From assembly GCA_944383035.1 (NCBI GenBank), contig CALWOE010000013.1:1-34879 (forward strand): DNA of 34,879 nt. The letters are read 5' to 3'. The DNA comes from an uncultured Clostridia bacterium (GTDB taxonomy: Bacteria > Bacillota > Clostridia > TANB77 > CAG-465). Positions 1 through 8,074 of this stretch are shown here, piece after piece. A program made the translations under genes and the position numbers. The notes under the pieces are model-generated. The model was not told the DNA's origin. It did no database searches and saw only the letters and a program-made list of their open reading frames with translations. How positions within the stretch are numbered: position 1 is the stretch's first letter; each line of letters begins with the position of its first letter.

Positions 1-70
1 CGCTTAAGAGTTCGTCGGTAACTACGCCTCGGTGGACTTTCACCACAGAGCATTGATATGCCCGTCATAC
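1..70. mobile_element. Structured G+C-rich edge, possible IS200/IS605-type element end
   Basis: This stretch is much richer in G+C than the rest of the window and has no open reading frame. It holds two adjacent short hairpins: GGTG (31-34) with CACC (41-44), flanked by CTC (28-30) and GAG (48-50), and GCAT (50-53) with ATGC (58-61). It stops abruptly at about 70, where ordinary AT-rich DNA begins. Both window edges have this character and both contain GCTTAAG, as expected if assembly stopped inside a dispersed repeat. An IS200/IS605 end or a TnpB-associated guide RNA is my best guess; no transposase is present to prove it. A different structured non-coding RNA is possible. Confidence 0.3.
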
Positions 71-75
71 AAATA

Positions 76-105
76 AATAGACTATACAAAAATATATAGT
101 CTATT
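76..105 (-). terminator. Weak hairpin downstream of the first surface-protein gene
   Basis: An 11-bp perfect inverted repeat (76-86 with 95-105) lies about 25 bases past the stop codon of the gene starting at 1802. Read on the minus strand it is followed only by TATTTG, so the U-tract is poor. It may still end the transcript or stabilise its 3' end. Confidence 0.35.
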
Positions 106-131
106 CATTATTTATCACATTAATAATAATT

Positions 132-1802
132 TTATATATTATTATGTAACATTTTTGTTTTAGCTACATATGCAAAACCAGCTGTAGCCATGAAAGCAAA
201 AATAGCTATCATTACAATTGTAAAATCTGAAGTATTTGGATTTACAATTTCTTCAATATTTTCAGTATTTGTATTATTTTCTTGATTATTATTTGTATTA
301 TCTGGTGTTTCTACAGGTGTAGTAACAATTTCTTCAGATGATAAAACATATGTATAAGCATAATCTGTTATTATTGTAGCTAGACCATCTTCATCTATAT
401 TTATATCTGATAATAATTCAACTTTTTGAGTTTGTTCATTGAAATAATATAAATGTACTTTATCACCAGCATTGTATAAACCATTTACATCAAACATAAT
501 TACTGTATCTTTTGGTAATACACCTTTGTAATCTAAAGATACAAATAATGCTTTAGCATTTTCTCCTAATTTAACTTTGTCTCCTAAAATATTTTCAGTT
601 GTAACAGTTACATTAAGTTTTAAATTCTCAGTAAATTCATTTACCATATTTTTTGTATTAAAACCAATTACAACTTTTTCTGTAGCTAATACAACAATTT
701 TTTCTGGACCATTTTTAAGCATATTTAAAACTTCTACACTTACATAGTCATCAGATGTAGTATATACAATTATTGTATCTTTATCTATATTTTCTTTAAT
801 TTGATCATCAGCTTTTGGAATACTATTTTCTTCTACTAAATAAAAATGTAATTGTTCATTAGTTCCATTAGTTCCTTCAACTTTTGCTTCAAATGCATAA
901 CCTACTACTACATTTTCAAGTACTGGATCTGTCCATAATGTTGGAAGACCATAATCTTCTGAACTATTTACTAAAGTAGCATTTGTAAGATTAATACTTG
1001 GATTTGGTCCTGATACTTCAATTCCACCAAAACCATTTCCAGAAACATTCATTGTTCCATTTACTGTTACATTTGCTCCATTTACTAAAAGACCAGCATT
1101 ACCACCTGTTAAAGATAAATCATTAATTGTTACATTTGCTCTATAAGCTTGTAAAACATAATGACCACCCCAAGTAGTTTTATCAGCTAAATTTAATGTA
1201 ATTGTATTAGAATTACCATTAATAGTTACATCTCTTGTAACATTTACTTTAGCAGTAGTTGTAATATTATTTAATATATTTATTGTTTTTACTTCTTGAT
1301 TGTTTAAAGCATCAAGTAATTCTGCTTCGTTTGTAACATTTTTAATACTTCCGTCTATTACCTTTATGTTTAAAGAATTTTGTGCTACGACATTTTGAGT
1401 AGTTGCATCTTTTAAAGCAATATTTACTGTATAATCTCCTGCTTTATTAAATGTAACTCTAAATTTTGAAGTAGCTCCATCTGTAAGTGGGAAACCAGTT
1501 CCTGCAGGTCCAAAAAGTGAATCTGCTGGCATTTCATACCATTTTCCATCCTTTACTTCGTAGTATTCAAGTTTTTCTATAGCACTTGTATCACTAATAC
1601 TACCTTCACCTAGTACCATTATATTTTTATAATCTTCTGGTACATTTGTTGTTATTGAAAATTCTTGTTGTTTTCCAACATAGAAATCTCCATTAACATT
1701 CATACTTAATGTTGGGACCTCTGCTGCATTTACATTCATAAAAGGCATAGTTACAATAGCTACTAATAATATACCTAATATGATTTTAAAAGACTTTCTC
1801 AT
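132..1802 (-). CDS. Sortase-anchored surface protein with beta-helix domain, paralogue 1
   Basis: A 556-residue secreted, probably wall-anchored protein. Residues 1-27 form a signal peptide: basic start, hydrophobic core, VNA-A cleavage site. Residues about 30-150 look like an Ig-like beta domain. Residues about 155-300 carry short Asn/Thr/Val-rich strands (TINGN, VTVNGT, GNGFGGIEVSG) typical of a pectate-lyase-like right-handed beta helix. A further beta region and an Asn/Thr-rich linker follow. The C terminus has NPNTSD at 521, a hydrophobic segment and a basic tail, which is a sorting signal. NPxTx is the kind of motif used by class B sortases, and such a sortase lies just beyond the paralogous gene. 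Start supported by AGAGAGG upstream. No catalytic residues for pectin cleavage are evident; an adhesin or surface-layer role is inferred. Confidence 0.8.
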   Translation of the reverse strand: MRKSFKIILGILLVAIVTMPFMNVNAAEVPTLSMNVNGDFYVGKQQEFSITTNVPEDYKNIMVLGEGSISDTSAIEKLEYYEVKDGKWYEMPADSLFGPAGTGFPLTDGATSKFRVTFNKAGDYTVNIALKDATTQNVVAQNSLNIKVIDGSIKNVTNEAELLDALNNQEVKTINILNNITTTAKVNVTRDVTINGNSNTITLNLADKTTWGGHYVLQAYRANVTINDLSLTGGNAGLLVNGANVTVNGTMNVSGNGFGGIEVSGPNPSINLTNATLVNSSEDYGLPTLWTDPVLENVVVGYAFEAKVEGTNGTNEQLHFYLVEENSIPKADDQIKENIDKDTIIVYTTSDDYVSVEVLNMLKNGPEKIVVLATEKVVIGFNTKNMVNEFTENLKLNVTVTTENILGDKVKLGENAKALFVSLDYKGVLPKDTVIMFDVNGLYNAGDKVHLYYFNEQTQKVELLSDINIDEDGLATIITDYAYTYVLSSEEIVTTPVETPDNTNNNQENNTNTENIEEIVNPNTSDFTIVMIAIFAFMATAGFAYVAKTKMLHNNI

Positions 1803-1852
1803 ACGAATTCCTCTCTATAAATTTACATATTGAATATCTTCAATACATGCTC

Positions 1853-1881
1853 ATTATATCAGATATATTATTAAAAGTAAA
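1853..1881 (-). promoter_or_regulatory. Sigma-A-type promoter of surface-protein gene 1
   Basis: On the minus strand TTTACT (1876-1881) is separated by 17 bases from TATAAT (1853-1858), about 50 bases before the start codon. The paralogous gene has the same TTTACT-17-TATAAT arrangement, so the promoter was probably duplicated with the gene. Confidence 0.65.
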
Positions 1882-1963
1882 TAAAAATATCATGATATTG
1901 TAACGATTTTGTAAAAAAAATGTAATATTTTGTCTTTTTTACATATTTCTAATATTTTTGACA

Positions 1964-1998
1964 AAAAATTAAGGAGAATTAAATTCTCCTTAATTTTT
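1964..1998 (-). terminator. Intrinsic terminator of surface-protein gene 2
   Basis: A 17-base perfect inverted repeat (1964-1980 with 1982-1998), containing the core AAGGAGAA/TTCTCCTT, starts 8 bases past the stop codon at 2006. Read on the minus strand it ends in a run of six T. It separates the two paralogous surface genes into independent transcripts. Confidence 0.8.
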
Positions 1999-2005
1999 AT
2001 AAATA

Positions 2006-3637
2006 CTATTTATTAGCCATTTTTGTTTTTGCAACATATGCAAAACCAGCTACAGCTGCTATAGCTAAAACTGCTATTACAGCAATTGTAATATCTGATG
2101 TATTTGGGTTTTCAACATCTCCTGTATTTATACCTCCAACATTTTCATCTGTTACTTCAGTTAAAGATAAGAAATATGTAGAAGCATGATCTAATGTTAT
2201 AGTAGCCAAACCATTTTCATCTATTACTATATCACTTGCTATTAATTCTGCTTTTTTAGTTTCTTCATTGAAATAGTATAAATATACTTTATCACCTACA
2301 TTATATACATTTTTTACATCAAATGTAATCTTTGTATCTTTAGGTAATACCCCTTCATAATCTAAAACAATATATAATGCTTTAGCATTTTCATCTAATG
2401 ATATTTTATCACCTAAAACATCATTTTCTGTAACTGTTAATTTTAATTTTAAATCAGTAGTAAATTCATCTACCATATTTTTTGTATTAAAACTTATTGT
2501 AGCATTTTCTGTTTTAATAACAACTTCTTTTTCTGGACCATTTTTAAGTTCATTTAGAACATCTACACTTATAGTGTCATTTGATGTAGTTTCTACAACT
2601 ATTTTATCTTGTGATAATTGATCTTTTATTTGTGTATCCGCATTTGGCATACTATTTTCTTTTAATAAATAGAATTGTTTTTGATCATTTTTACCATTAT
2701 TTGCTATAATATTTGCTCCGAATGGATAATCAACTACAACATTATCAAGTACTGGATCTGTCCATAAAGTTGGTAACAAATATGCCTCTGTATTATTTAC
2801 TAATTTTGCATTTGCAAGATTTATAGTTGGATTTGTTCCTGATACTTCAATTCCACCAAAGCCATTTCCTGAAACATCAATTGTTCCATTTAATGTTACA
2901 TTTGCTCCATTTACGATAAGGGCAGCATTTGCTCCAGTTAATTTTATATCATTTATAACTACTGTTGCATGATATGCTTGTAATACATAAGCTTTATTTG
3001 TATCCCATACTGTATTATTGTCCATTTGCATTTTTATTTCTTTACCATTTCCATTGATTGTAACATCTCTTACTATGTTTACTTTAGAATTTACTGTAAA
3101 GTTATTAGTTACATTTATTGTTTTTACTTTTGTATCATTTAAAGCAGCAAGTAATTCTTCTTCTGTTGATACATTTTTTACACTTTCATCAACTACATTT
3201 ATTTGTAAAGAATTTTGTGCTACAACACTTTGAGTACTTGCATCTTTTAAAGAAATATTTACTGTATAATTTCCAGCTTTATTAAATGTAACTCTAAATT
3301 TTGAAGTAGCTCCATCTGTAAGTGGGAAACCAGTTCCTGGAGGCCCAAAAAGTGAATCTGCTGGCATTTCATACCAATTTCCATCCTTTACTTCATAATA
3401 TTCAAGTTTATCAATAGCACTAGGATCACTAATATTACCATCACCCAATACCATTAAGTTTTTATATGATTCTGGTACATTTGTTGTTACTGAAAATTCT
3501 TGTTGTTTTCCAACATAAAAATCTCCATTAACATTCATAGAAAGTGTTGGTACTTCAGCAGCATAAACATTCATAAAAGGCATAACCATAACAGCTACAA
3601 ATAGCATGCCTACTATGATTTTAAATGATTTTTTCAT
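2006..3637 (-). CDS. Sortase-anchored surface protein with beta-helix domain, paralogue 2
   Basis: A 543-residue tandem paralogue of the protein encoded at 132-1802, with the same architecture: signal peptide ending VYA-A near residue 27, N-terminal Ig-like domain, beta-helix-like middle, beta region, and C-terminal NPNTSD (510) with a hydrophobic segment and basic tail. The Ig-like domain (about residues 30-130) and the sorting signal are nearly identical between the two copies. The middle part diverges more, and this copy lacks most of the Asn/Thr linker. It lies closest to, and divergent from, the class B sortase gene, which suggests it is a substrate. Start supported by AAGGAGGAG 6 bases upstream. 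Function beyond surface display is unknown. Confidence 0.8.
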   Translation of the reverse strand: MKKSFKIIVGMLFVAVMVMPFMNVYAAEVPTLSMNVNGDFYVGKQQEFSVTTNVPESYKNLMVLGDGNISDPSAIDKLEYYEVKDGNWYEMPADSLFGPPGTGFPLTDGATSKFRVTFNKAGNYTVNISLKDASTQSVVAQNSLQINVVDESVKNVSTEEELLAALNDTKVKTINVTNNFTVNSKVNIVRDVTINGNGKEIKMQMDNNTVWDTNKAYVLQAYHATVVINDIKLTGANAALIVNGANVTLNGTIDVSGNGFGGIEVSGTNPTINLANAKLVNNTEAYLLPTLWTDPVLDNVVVDYPFGANIIANNGKNDQKQFYLLKENSMPNADTQIKDQLSQDKIVVETTSNDTISVDVLNELKNGPEKEVVIKTENATISFNTKNMVDEFTTDLKLKLTVTENDVLGDKISLDENAKALYIVLDYEGVLPKDTKITFDVKNVYNVGDKVYLYYFNEETKKAELIASDIVIDENGLATITLDHASTYFLSLTEVTDENVGGINTGDVENPNTSDITIAVIAVLAIAAVAGFAYVAKTKMANK

Positions 3638-3660
3638 ATATACTCCTCCTTATTTATATA

Positions 3661-3687
3661 TATATATATTGAAAATCAATATATATA
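3661..3687 (-). repeat. 12-bp hairpin in the leader of surface-protein gene 2
   Basis: A perfect inverted repeat (3661-3672 and 3676-3687, loop AAA) made of alternating TA ending in ATTGA/TCAAT lies between the -10 box and the ribosome site of the gene starting at 3637. In the mRNA it would form near the 5' end. It could protect the transcript or affect translation; at this base composition chance is also possible. Confidence 0.45.
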
Positions 3688-3688
3688 T

Positions 3689-3717
3689 ATTATATCCAAT
3701 TTTAAAAAAATAGTAAA
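3689..3717 (-). promoter_or_regulatory. Sigma-A-type promoter of surface-protein gene 2
   Basis: Minus strand TTTACT (3712-3717), 17-base spacer, TATAAT (3689-3694). Same boxes and spacing as the promoter of the paralogue. Confidence 0.65.
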
Positions 3718-3774
3718 GAAATTATAAAAATTATATATTATTTATCAAAAAATGTTTCTTTTTATACTTGAATA

Positions 3775-3803
3775 TTGATATAACAAATAAAATGTTTTAT
3801 AAT
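3775..3803 (+). promoter_or_regulatory. Sigma-A-type promoter of the sortase gene
   Basis: TTGATA (3775-3780), 17-base spacer, TATAAT (3798-3803): five of six and six of six consensus positions. The predicted transcript starts only about 10-20 bases before the coding region. Confidence 0.75.
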
Positions 3804-3818
3804 ATATAAATAGAAAGA

Positions 3819-4799
3819 GTGAGAAATTTGAGAAAAAGAAATACACAAAATAACAATAAAAAAAATATCAAAGATGATATTCAAAAAACAAGAAATGGTT
3901 ATAAAAAAACAAAATCAAATAATTTAGATAACATTAATAAAGAAAAAGAAAAAGAAAAAAATAAAAGCAAAAACCAAACTCAAAAAAAATCAAAAAAAAT
4001 ATTTACAATATTAATTTTAATATTTTCTTCTATTTGTTTAATAGCAGCAATTTTATTAGGAGTTCTTTGGGTTTTAAATAACAACAAATCTGAACAATTA
4101 GCAGAAGATATTGAAAATAATACTCCAATTACAACAGTAGAAGATTCTGACGATGTAGAATTAATTAATCCACCAGAAAATGATAGCTCAAATGATTATT
4201 GGGATTTTATAAAAATTCCACTTATCAATGTCGACTTTTCAGAACTTTTAAAAAGAAATCCTGATACTGTTGGTTGGATTAATGTAAATAACACAAATAT
4301 TAATTATCCAGTTCTACAAACTACCGATAATGATAAATATTTACATATTGCTTTTGATGGATCTAAAAATCAAGCTGGTTGGATATTTGCAGATTATAGA
4401 AATGATATGAAAAACTTTGATAGAAATACCATTATATATGGACACAGTAGATTAAATCAAACAATGTTTGGTAGCCTATTTAATGTATTAAATCAAAGTT
4501 GGTATAATAACAAATATAATCATATAATAAGATTTTCAACTCCAACAGAAAATACAATGTGGCAAGTCTTTTCTGTATACAAAATTGGTTTAGAAAGTTA
4601 CTATTTACAAGTAGATTTCCAAAATGATGAAAAATACTTAGAATTTTTAAATACATTAAAGTCAAGAAGTATTTATAATTTTAATGTAAGTTTAAGTAGT
4701 ACAGATAAAATAATAACATTATCAACTTGTAGTGATGCTGCAGGAACCGGAAGAATTGTACTACATGCAAAACTTATAAAAAGAGAAGTTAGAAATTAA
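3819..4799 (+). CDS. Class B sortase
   Basis: A membrane-anchored transpeptidase that cleaves a sorting motif and links the protein to the cell wall. Layout of the 326 residues: an unusually long Lys/Asn-rich cytoplasmic N terminus (1-60), one membrane segment (61-86), a linker, and the catalytic domain (about 130-320). The catalytic triad is visible as His209 (in YGHSR), Cys304 (in TLSTC) and Arg312. The WI-(N)-YPV-Q and MFGSL segments fit class B. It is divergent from two genes whose products end in NPNTSD; class B sortases generally use NPxTx motifs, so these are likely substrates. The start is uncertain: GTG at 3819, or TTG at 3828, which has GAGTGAG just upstream. No ATG is available near the N terminus. 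Confidence 0.9.
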   Translation: MRNLRKRNTQNNNKKNIKDDIQKTRNGYKKTKSNNLDNINKEKEKEKNKSKNQTQKKSKKIFTILILIFSSICLIAAILLGVLWVLNNNKSEQLAEDIENNTPITTVEDSDDVELINPPENDSSNDYWDFIKIPLINVDFSELLKRNPDTVGWINVNNTNINYPVLQTTDNDKYLHIAFDGSKNQAGWIFADYRNDMKNFDRNTIIYGHSRLNQTMFGSLFNVLNQSWYNNKYNHIIRFSTPTENTMWQVFSVYKIGLESYYLQVDFQNDEKYLEFLNTLKSRSIYNFNVSLSSTDKIITLSTCSDAAGTGRIVLHAKLIKREVRN

Positions 4800-4803
4800 A
4801 CAA

Positions 4804-4839
4804 ATCCCAGTTCATATAAATTGAACTGGGATAGTTTTT
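4804..4839. terminator. Terminator between convergent sortase and aspS genes
   Basis: An 11-bp perfect stem, ATCCCAGTTCA (4804-4814) with its complement (4822-4832), followed on the plus strand by AGTTTTT. It begins 5 bases after the sortase stop. On the minus strand it lies past the aspS stop and is followed by TTGTTT, so it may work in both directions, better for the sortase gene. Confidence 0.8.
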
Positions 4840-4850
4840 ATAAATTTTAT

Positions 4851-6626
4851 TTATTTATCTTCCTTTTTTTCCTTATCTTCTTTTTCAACTAATTTTATAT
4901 GCACATCTTCTAATTGTTTATTTGATACTCTTGCTGGAGCATTCATTAAAACATCACGAGCTTTAGAATTCTTTGGAAAGGCTATTACTTCACGTATATT
5001 ATTTTCATCTTGTAAAAGCATAACTATTCTATCTACTCCTGGAGCTGCTCCTGCATGTGGTGGAGCACCATAACTAAATGCTTTATATAATGATCCAAAT
5101 CTTTGTTTTACTTCTTCTTTTGGATAACCAGCAATTTCAAAAACTTTTTCCATTATTTTAATATCATGATTTCTTACTGCACCAGAAGATATTTCATAAC
5201 CGTTACATACCATATCAAATTGATATGCTACTATATCTAATGGATTCTTTTTTAATAAAGATTCCATACCACCTATTGGCATAGAAAATGGATTATGGTT
5301 AAAAGCAATATTTCCATCATCATCTAATTCATACATTGGAAAATCAACTATAAAACATAACTCATAACTATCTTTATCAATTAAATCCAATCTTTTTCCA
5401 AGTTCGATTCTGATTTCTCCGGCATCTTTACATGCTTTGTTATACTCATCTGCTACAAAAAATACTCCTGAATTTTTAGTTAATGAAAGTAAATCTATAA
5501 GTTTTTCTTTTGTATCATTATCTATAAATTTAGCAATTGAACCAGATATATTCATATTATCATCTGTTTTTATCCAAGCAAGACCAGATAAAGATAATTC
5601 TTGTTTTGCAAATTCTCCCATTTGATCAAAGAATTTTCTTGTAGTATTTTCTTTTAAATCAAATCTTATTGCTCTAATATTTTTATTTTTAAAAACTCCA
5701 AATTCTGTATTTTCAAAAGCTTTTGTAACATCTGTTATCACAAGTGGATTTCTTAAATCTGGTTTATCAGTACCATATATTTCCATAGCATCTTTAAATG
5801 TTATTCTTCTTAATGGAGATGATGTAACTTTTTTATTAGATAATTCTTTAAATAATGAACATACAACATTTTCAAGTACGTTTAAAACATCTTCTTGTTC
5901 AGCAAAAGACATTTCAAAATCAAGTTGATAAAATTCACCTGGAGATCTATCTGCTCTTGGGTCTTCATCTCTAAAACAAGGTGCTATTTGAAAATATTTA
6001 TCAAATCCTGAAATCATAAGTAATTGCTTAAATTGTTGTGGTGCCTGTGGAAGAGCATAAAATTCACCTGGATGTAATCTACTTGGTACTAAAAAATCTC
6101 TTGCACCTTCCGGTGATGAACTTGTAAGAATTGGAGTTTGTATTTCTACAAATCCTAGTTCTGTCATTTTATCACGCATTGCTTTTAATATTTTAGACCT
6201 CATTACTATATTTTTATGTATATGTTCATTTCTTAAATCTAAGAATCTATATTCAAGTCTTAAATCTTCTTTTACACTAAGTGATGCATCAACTTGAAAA
6301 GGAAGTTCAGCAGGTGCTTTACCTAATACTTCAAATTCATGTACATATATTTCTATATCACCAGTACTTATATTTTTATTTTTATTACTTCTTTCTAAAA
6401 CTACTCCACTTACTGTAAGTGTAGATTCTAAAGTTACTTCATCTCTAAATCTTTGAAGTAGCTTTTCATTTATAACAAGTTGTGTTATACCATAATGATC
6501 TCTTAAATCAACAAATATTACAGAACCTAAGTCTCTTATTTTTTTTACAAATCCAGCAAGTCTTACATTTTTTGAAACATCAGTTATTCTCAATTCATCA
6601 CATGTATTTGTTCTATATTTATTCAT
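4851..6626 (-). CDS. aspS: Aspartyl-tRNA synthetase
   Basis: Charges tRNA-Asp with aspartate in the cytoplasm. The 591 residues match the bacterial type: N-terminal OB-fold anticodon-binding domain (about 1-110), class II catalytic core with motif 2 FRDED at 218-222, the bacterial insertion domain in the middle (about 280-420), and motif 3 around GVDRI near 530. The C-terminal tail is Lys/Glu-rich. It is the last gene of hisS-asnS-aspS, 17 bases after asnS, with an AAAGGAG ribosome site. Because a separate AsnRS gene is present, this enzyme is probably discriminating for tRNA-Asp; that is inference and would need the anticodon-recognition residues compared. Confidence 0.97.
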   Translation of the reverse strand: MNKYRTNTCDELRITDVSKNVRLAGFVKKIRDLGSVIFVDLRDHYGITQLVINEKLLQRFRDEVTLESTLTVSGVVLERSNKNKNISTGDIEIYVHEFEVLGKAPAELPFQVDASLSVKEDLRLEYRFLDLRNEHIHKNIVMRSKILKAMRDKMTELGFVEIQTPILTSSSPEGARDFLVPSRLHPGEFYALPQAPQQFKQLLMISGFDKYFQIAPCFRDEDPRADRSPGEFYQLDFEMSFAEQEDVLNVLENVVCSLFKELSNKKVTSSPLRRITFKDAMEIYGTDKPDLRNPLVITDVTKAFENTEFGVFKNKNIRAIRFDLKENTTRKFFDQMGEFAKQELSLSGLAWIKTDDNMNISGSIAKFIDNDTKEKLIDLLSLTKNSGVFFVADEYNKACKDAGEIRIELGKRLDLIDKDSYELCFIVDFPMYELDDDGNIAFNHNPFSMPIGGMESLLKKNPLDIVAYQFDMVCNGYEISSGAVRNHDIKIMEKVFEIAGYPKEEVKQRFGSLYKAFSYGAPPHAGAAPGVDRIVMLLQDENNIREVIAFPKNSKARDVLMNAPARVSNKQLEDVHIKLVEKEDKEKKEDK

Positions 6627-6643
6627 TTTTATACTCCTTTATA

Positions 6644-8056
6644 TTAAAACATAGCATTTCCTGTTGTTCTTGGGAATGGTAATACATCACGTATATTAGC
6701 TATACCAGTTATATACATTAAAAATCTTTCAAAGCCAAGTCCAAAGCCACCATGAGGTACAGTACCATATTTTCTAGTATCTAAATACCACTCATAATCT
6801 TTAATATTAAGTCCAAATTCTTCTATTTTAGCTTTTAATTTATCATAATCTTCTTCTCTTTGAGAACCACCTATCATTTCTCCAATTCCAGGTACTAATA
6901 AATCTACTGCTTGAACAGTTCTTTTATCATCATTTTCTTTCATATAGAAAGCTTTTATTTCTCTTGGATAATCAGTTACAAAAACGGGCTTTTTGAATAC
7001 AGTTTCTGCTAAATATCTTTCATGTTCAGTTGCAATATCCACACCAAAATATACTGGATATTCAAAATTATCTTTGTTCTTTTCTAGTAATTTTATAGCT
7101 TCTTCATATTTTATTCTTGCAAATGTAGAATTTACAACGTTATTTAATCTTGTTTTTAATGTTTTATCAACAAAACTATTAAAGAATTCTATTTCATCAG
7201 GACATTTATCCATTACATATTTTATAACATACTTTACCATTTCTTCTTCTAGATCCATTACATCTGATAATTCACAAAAGGCAATCTCTGGTTCTACCAT
7301 CCAAAACTCAGCGGCATGTCTTGTTGTATTTGAGTCCTCTGATCTAAAAGCAGGGCCAAATGTATATACATTTGAAAAAGCCATTGCCATAGCTTCTGCT
7401 TCTAATTGTCCAGTTACAGTAAGATTCATTTTTTTACCAAAGAAGTCTTTTTTGTAATCTACCTCTCCTTCTTTAGTTAAAGGTACATTTTTAAGATCAA
7501 GTGTTGTCACTTGGAACATCTCTCCTGCCCCTTCACAATCACTGCCAGTAAATATTGGTGAATGCATATATACAAAGCCTTTTTCATTGAAAAATTTATG
7601 TATTGCATATGCTGCTTCAGATCTTACTCTAAAAGCTGCTCTAAATAAATTAGTTCTTCCTCTTAAATGTGCAATAGTTCTTAAAAATTCAACTGTATGT
7701 CTTTTATTTTGAAGTGGAAAATCTGGTGTTGATTTTCCCAATACTTCTATTTTTGTAGCTTTTATTTCAAATGGTTGTTTTGCTTGTGGTGTTACCTCTA
7801 ATATACCATGAATCATTAAACTAGAACCAATATTTAATGATTCTACTAATTCATAATTTGATATACTATCTTCTAAAACCACTATTTGAACTGGATTAAA
7901 ACAAGTTCCATCATTTAATTCTATAAAAGTAATTGATTTTGAATTTCTAATTTTATTTGCCCATCCACAAATAGTAACCTCTTTTTTATCTAATGTTTTG
8001 TAACTATCATGTATTTTTTTTACAGTTATTCTTTCACTAAATATAGATTTTTCCAT
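6644..8056 (-). CDS. asnS: Asparaginyl-tRNA synthetase
   Basis: Charges tRNA-Asn directly with asparagine. The 470 residues show an N-terminal OB-fold (about 15-110) and a class II core with motif 2 FRSED (237-241), followed by the [13 protein letters not shown] segment characteristic of AsnRS, and motif 3 GLGFERF near 440. No bacterial AspRS-type insertion domain is present, which separates it from the aspS product next door. It is the middle gene of the operon, 18 bases after hisS, with a ribosome site AAGGATGGG. Its presence means the cell need not rely on the tRNA-dependent amidation route for Asn-tRNA. Confidence 0.97.
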   Translation of the reverse strand: MEKSIFSERITVKKIHDSYKTLDKKEVTICGWANKIRNSKSITFIELNDGTCFNPVQIVVLEDSISNYELVESLNIGSSLMIHGILEVTPQAKQPFEIKATKIEVLGKSTPDFPLQNKRHTVEFLRTIAHLRGRTNLFRAAFRVRSEAAYAIHKFFNEKGFVYMHSPIFTGSDCEGAGEMFQVTTLDLKNVPLTKEGEVDYKKDFFGKKMNLTVTGQLEAEAMAMAFSNVYTFGPAFRSEDSNTTRHAAEFWMVEPEIAFCELSDVMDLEEEMVKYVIKYVMDKCPDEIEFFNSFVDKTLKTRLNNVVNSTFARIKYEEAIKLLEKNKDNFEYPVYFGVDIATEHERYLAETVFKKPVFVTDYPREIKAFYMKENDDKRTVQAVDLLVPGIGEMIGGSQREEDYDKLKAKIEEFGLNIKDYEWYLDTRKYGTVPHGGFGLGFERFLMYITGIANIRDVLPFPRTTGNAMF

Positions 8057-8074
8057 AATATCCCATCCTTTATA

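Noticed and set aside
6993-7457. 154-codon plus-strand frame inside asnS
   Set aside because: Antisense to a well conserved synthetase gene; no promoter or ribosome site.
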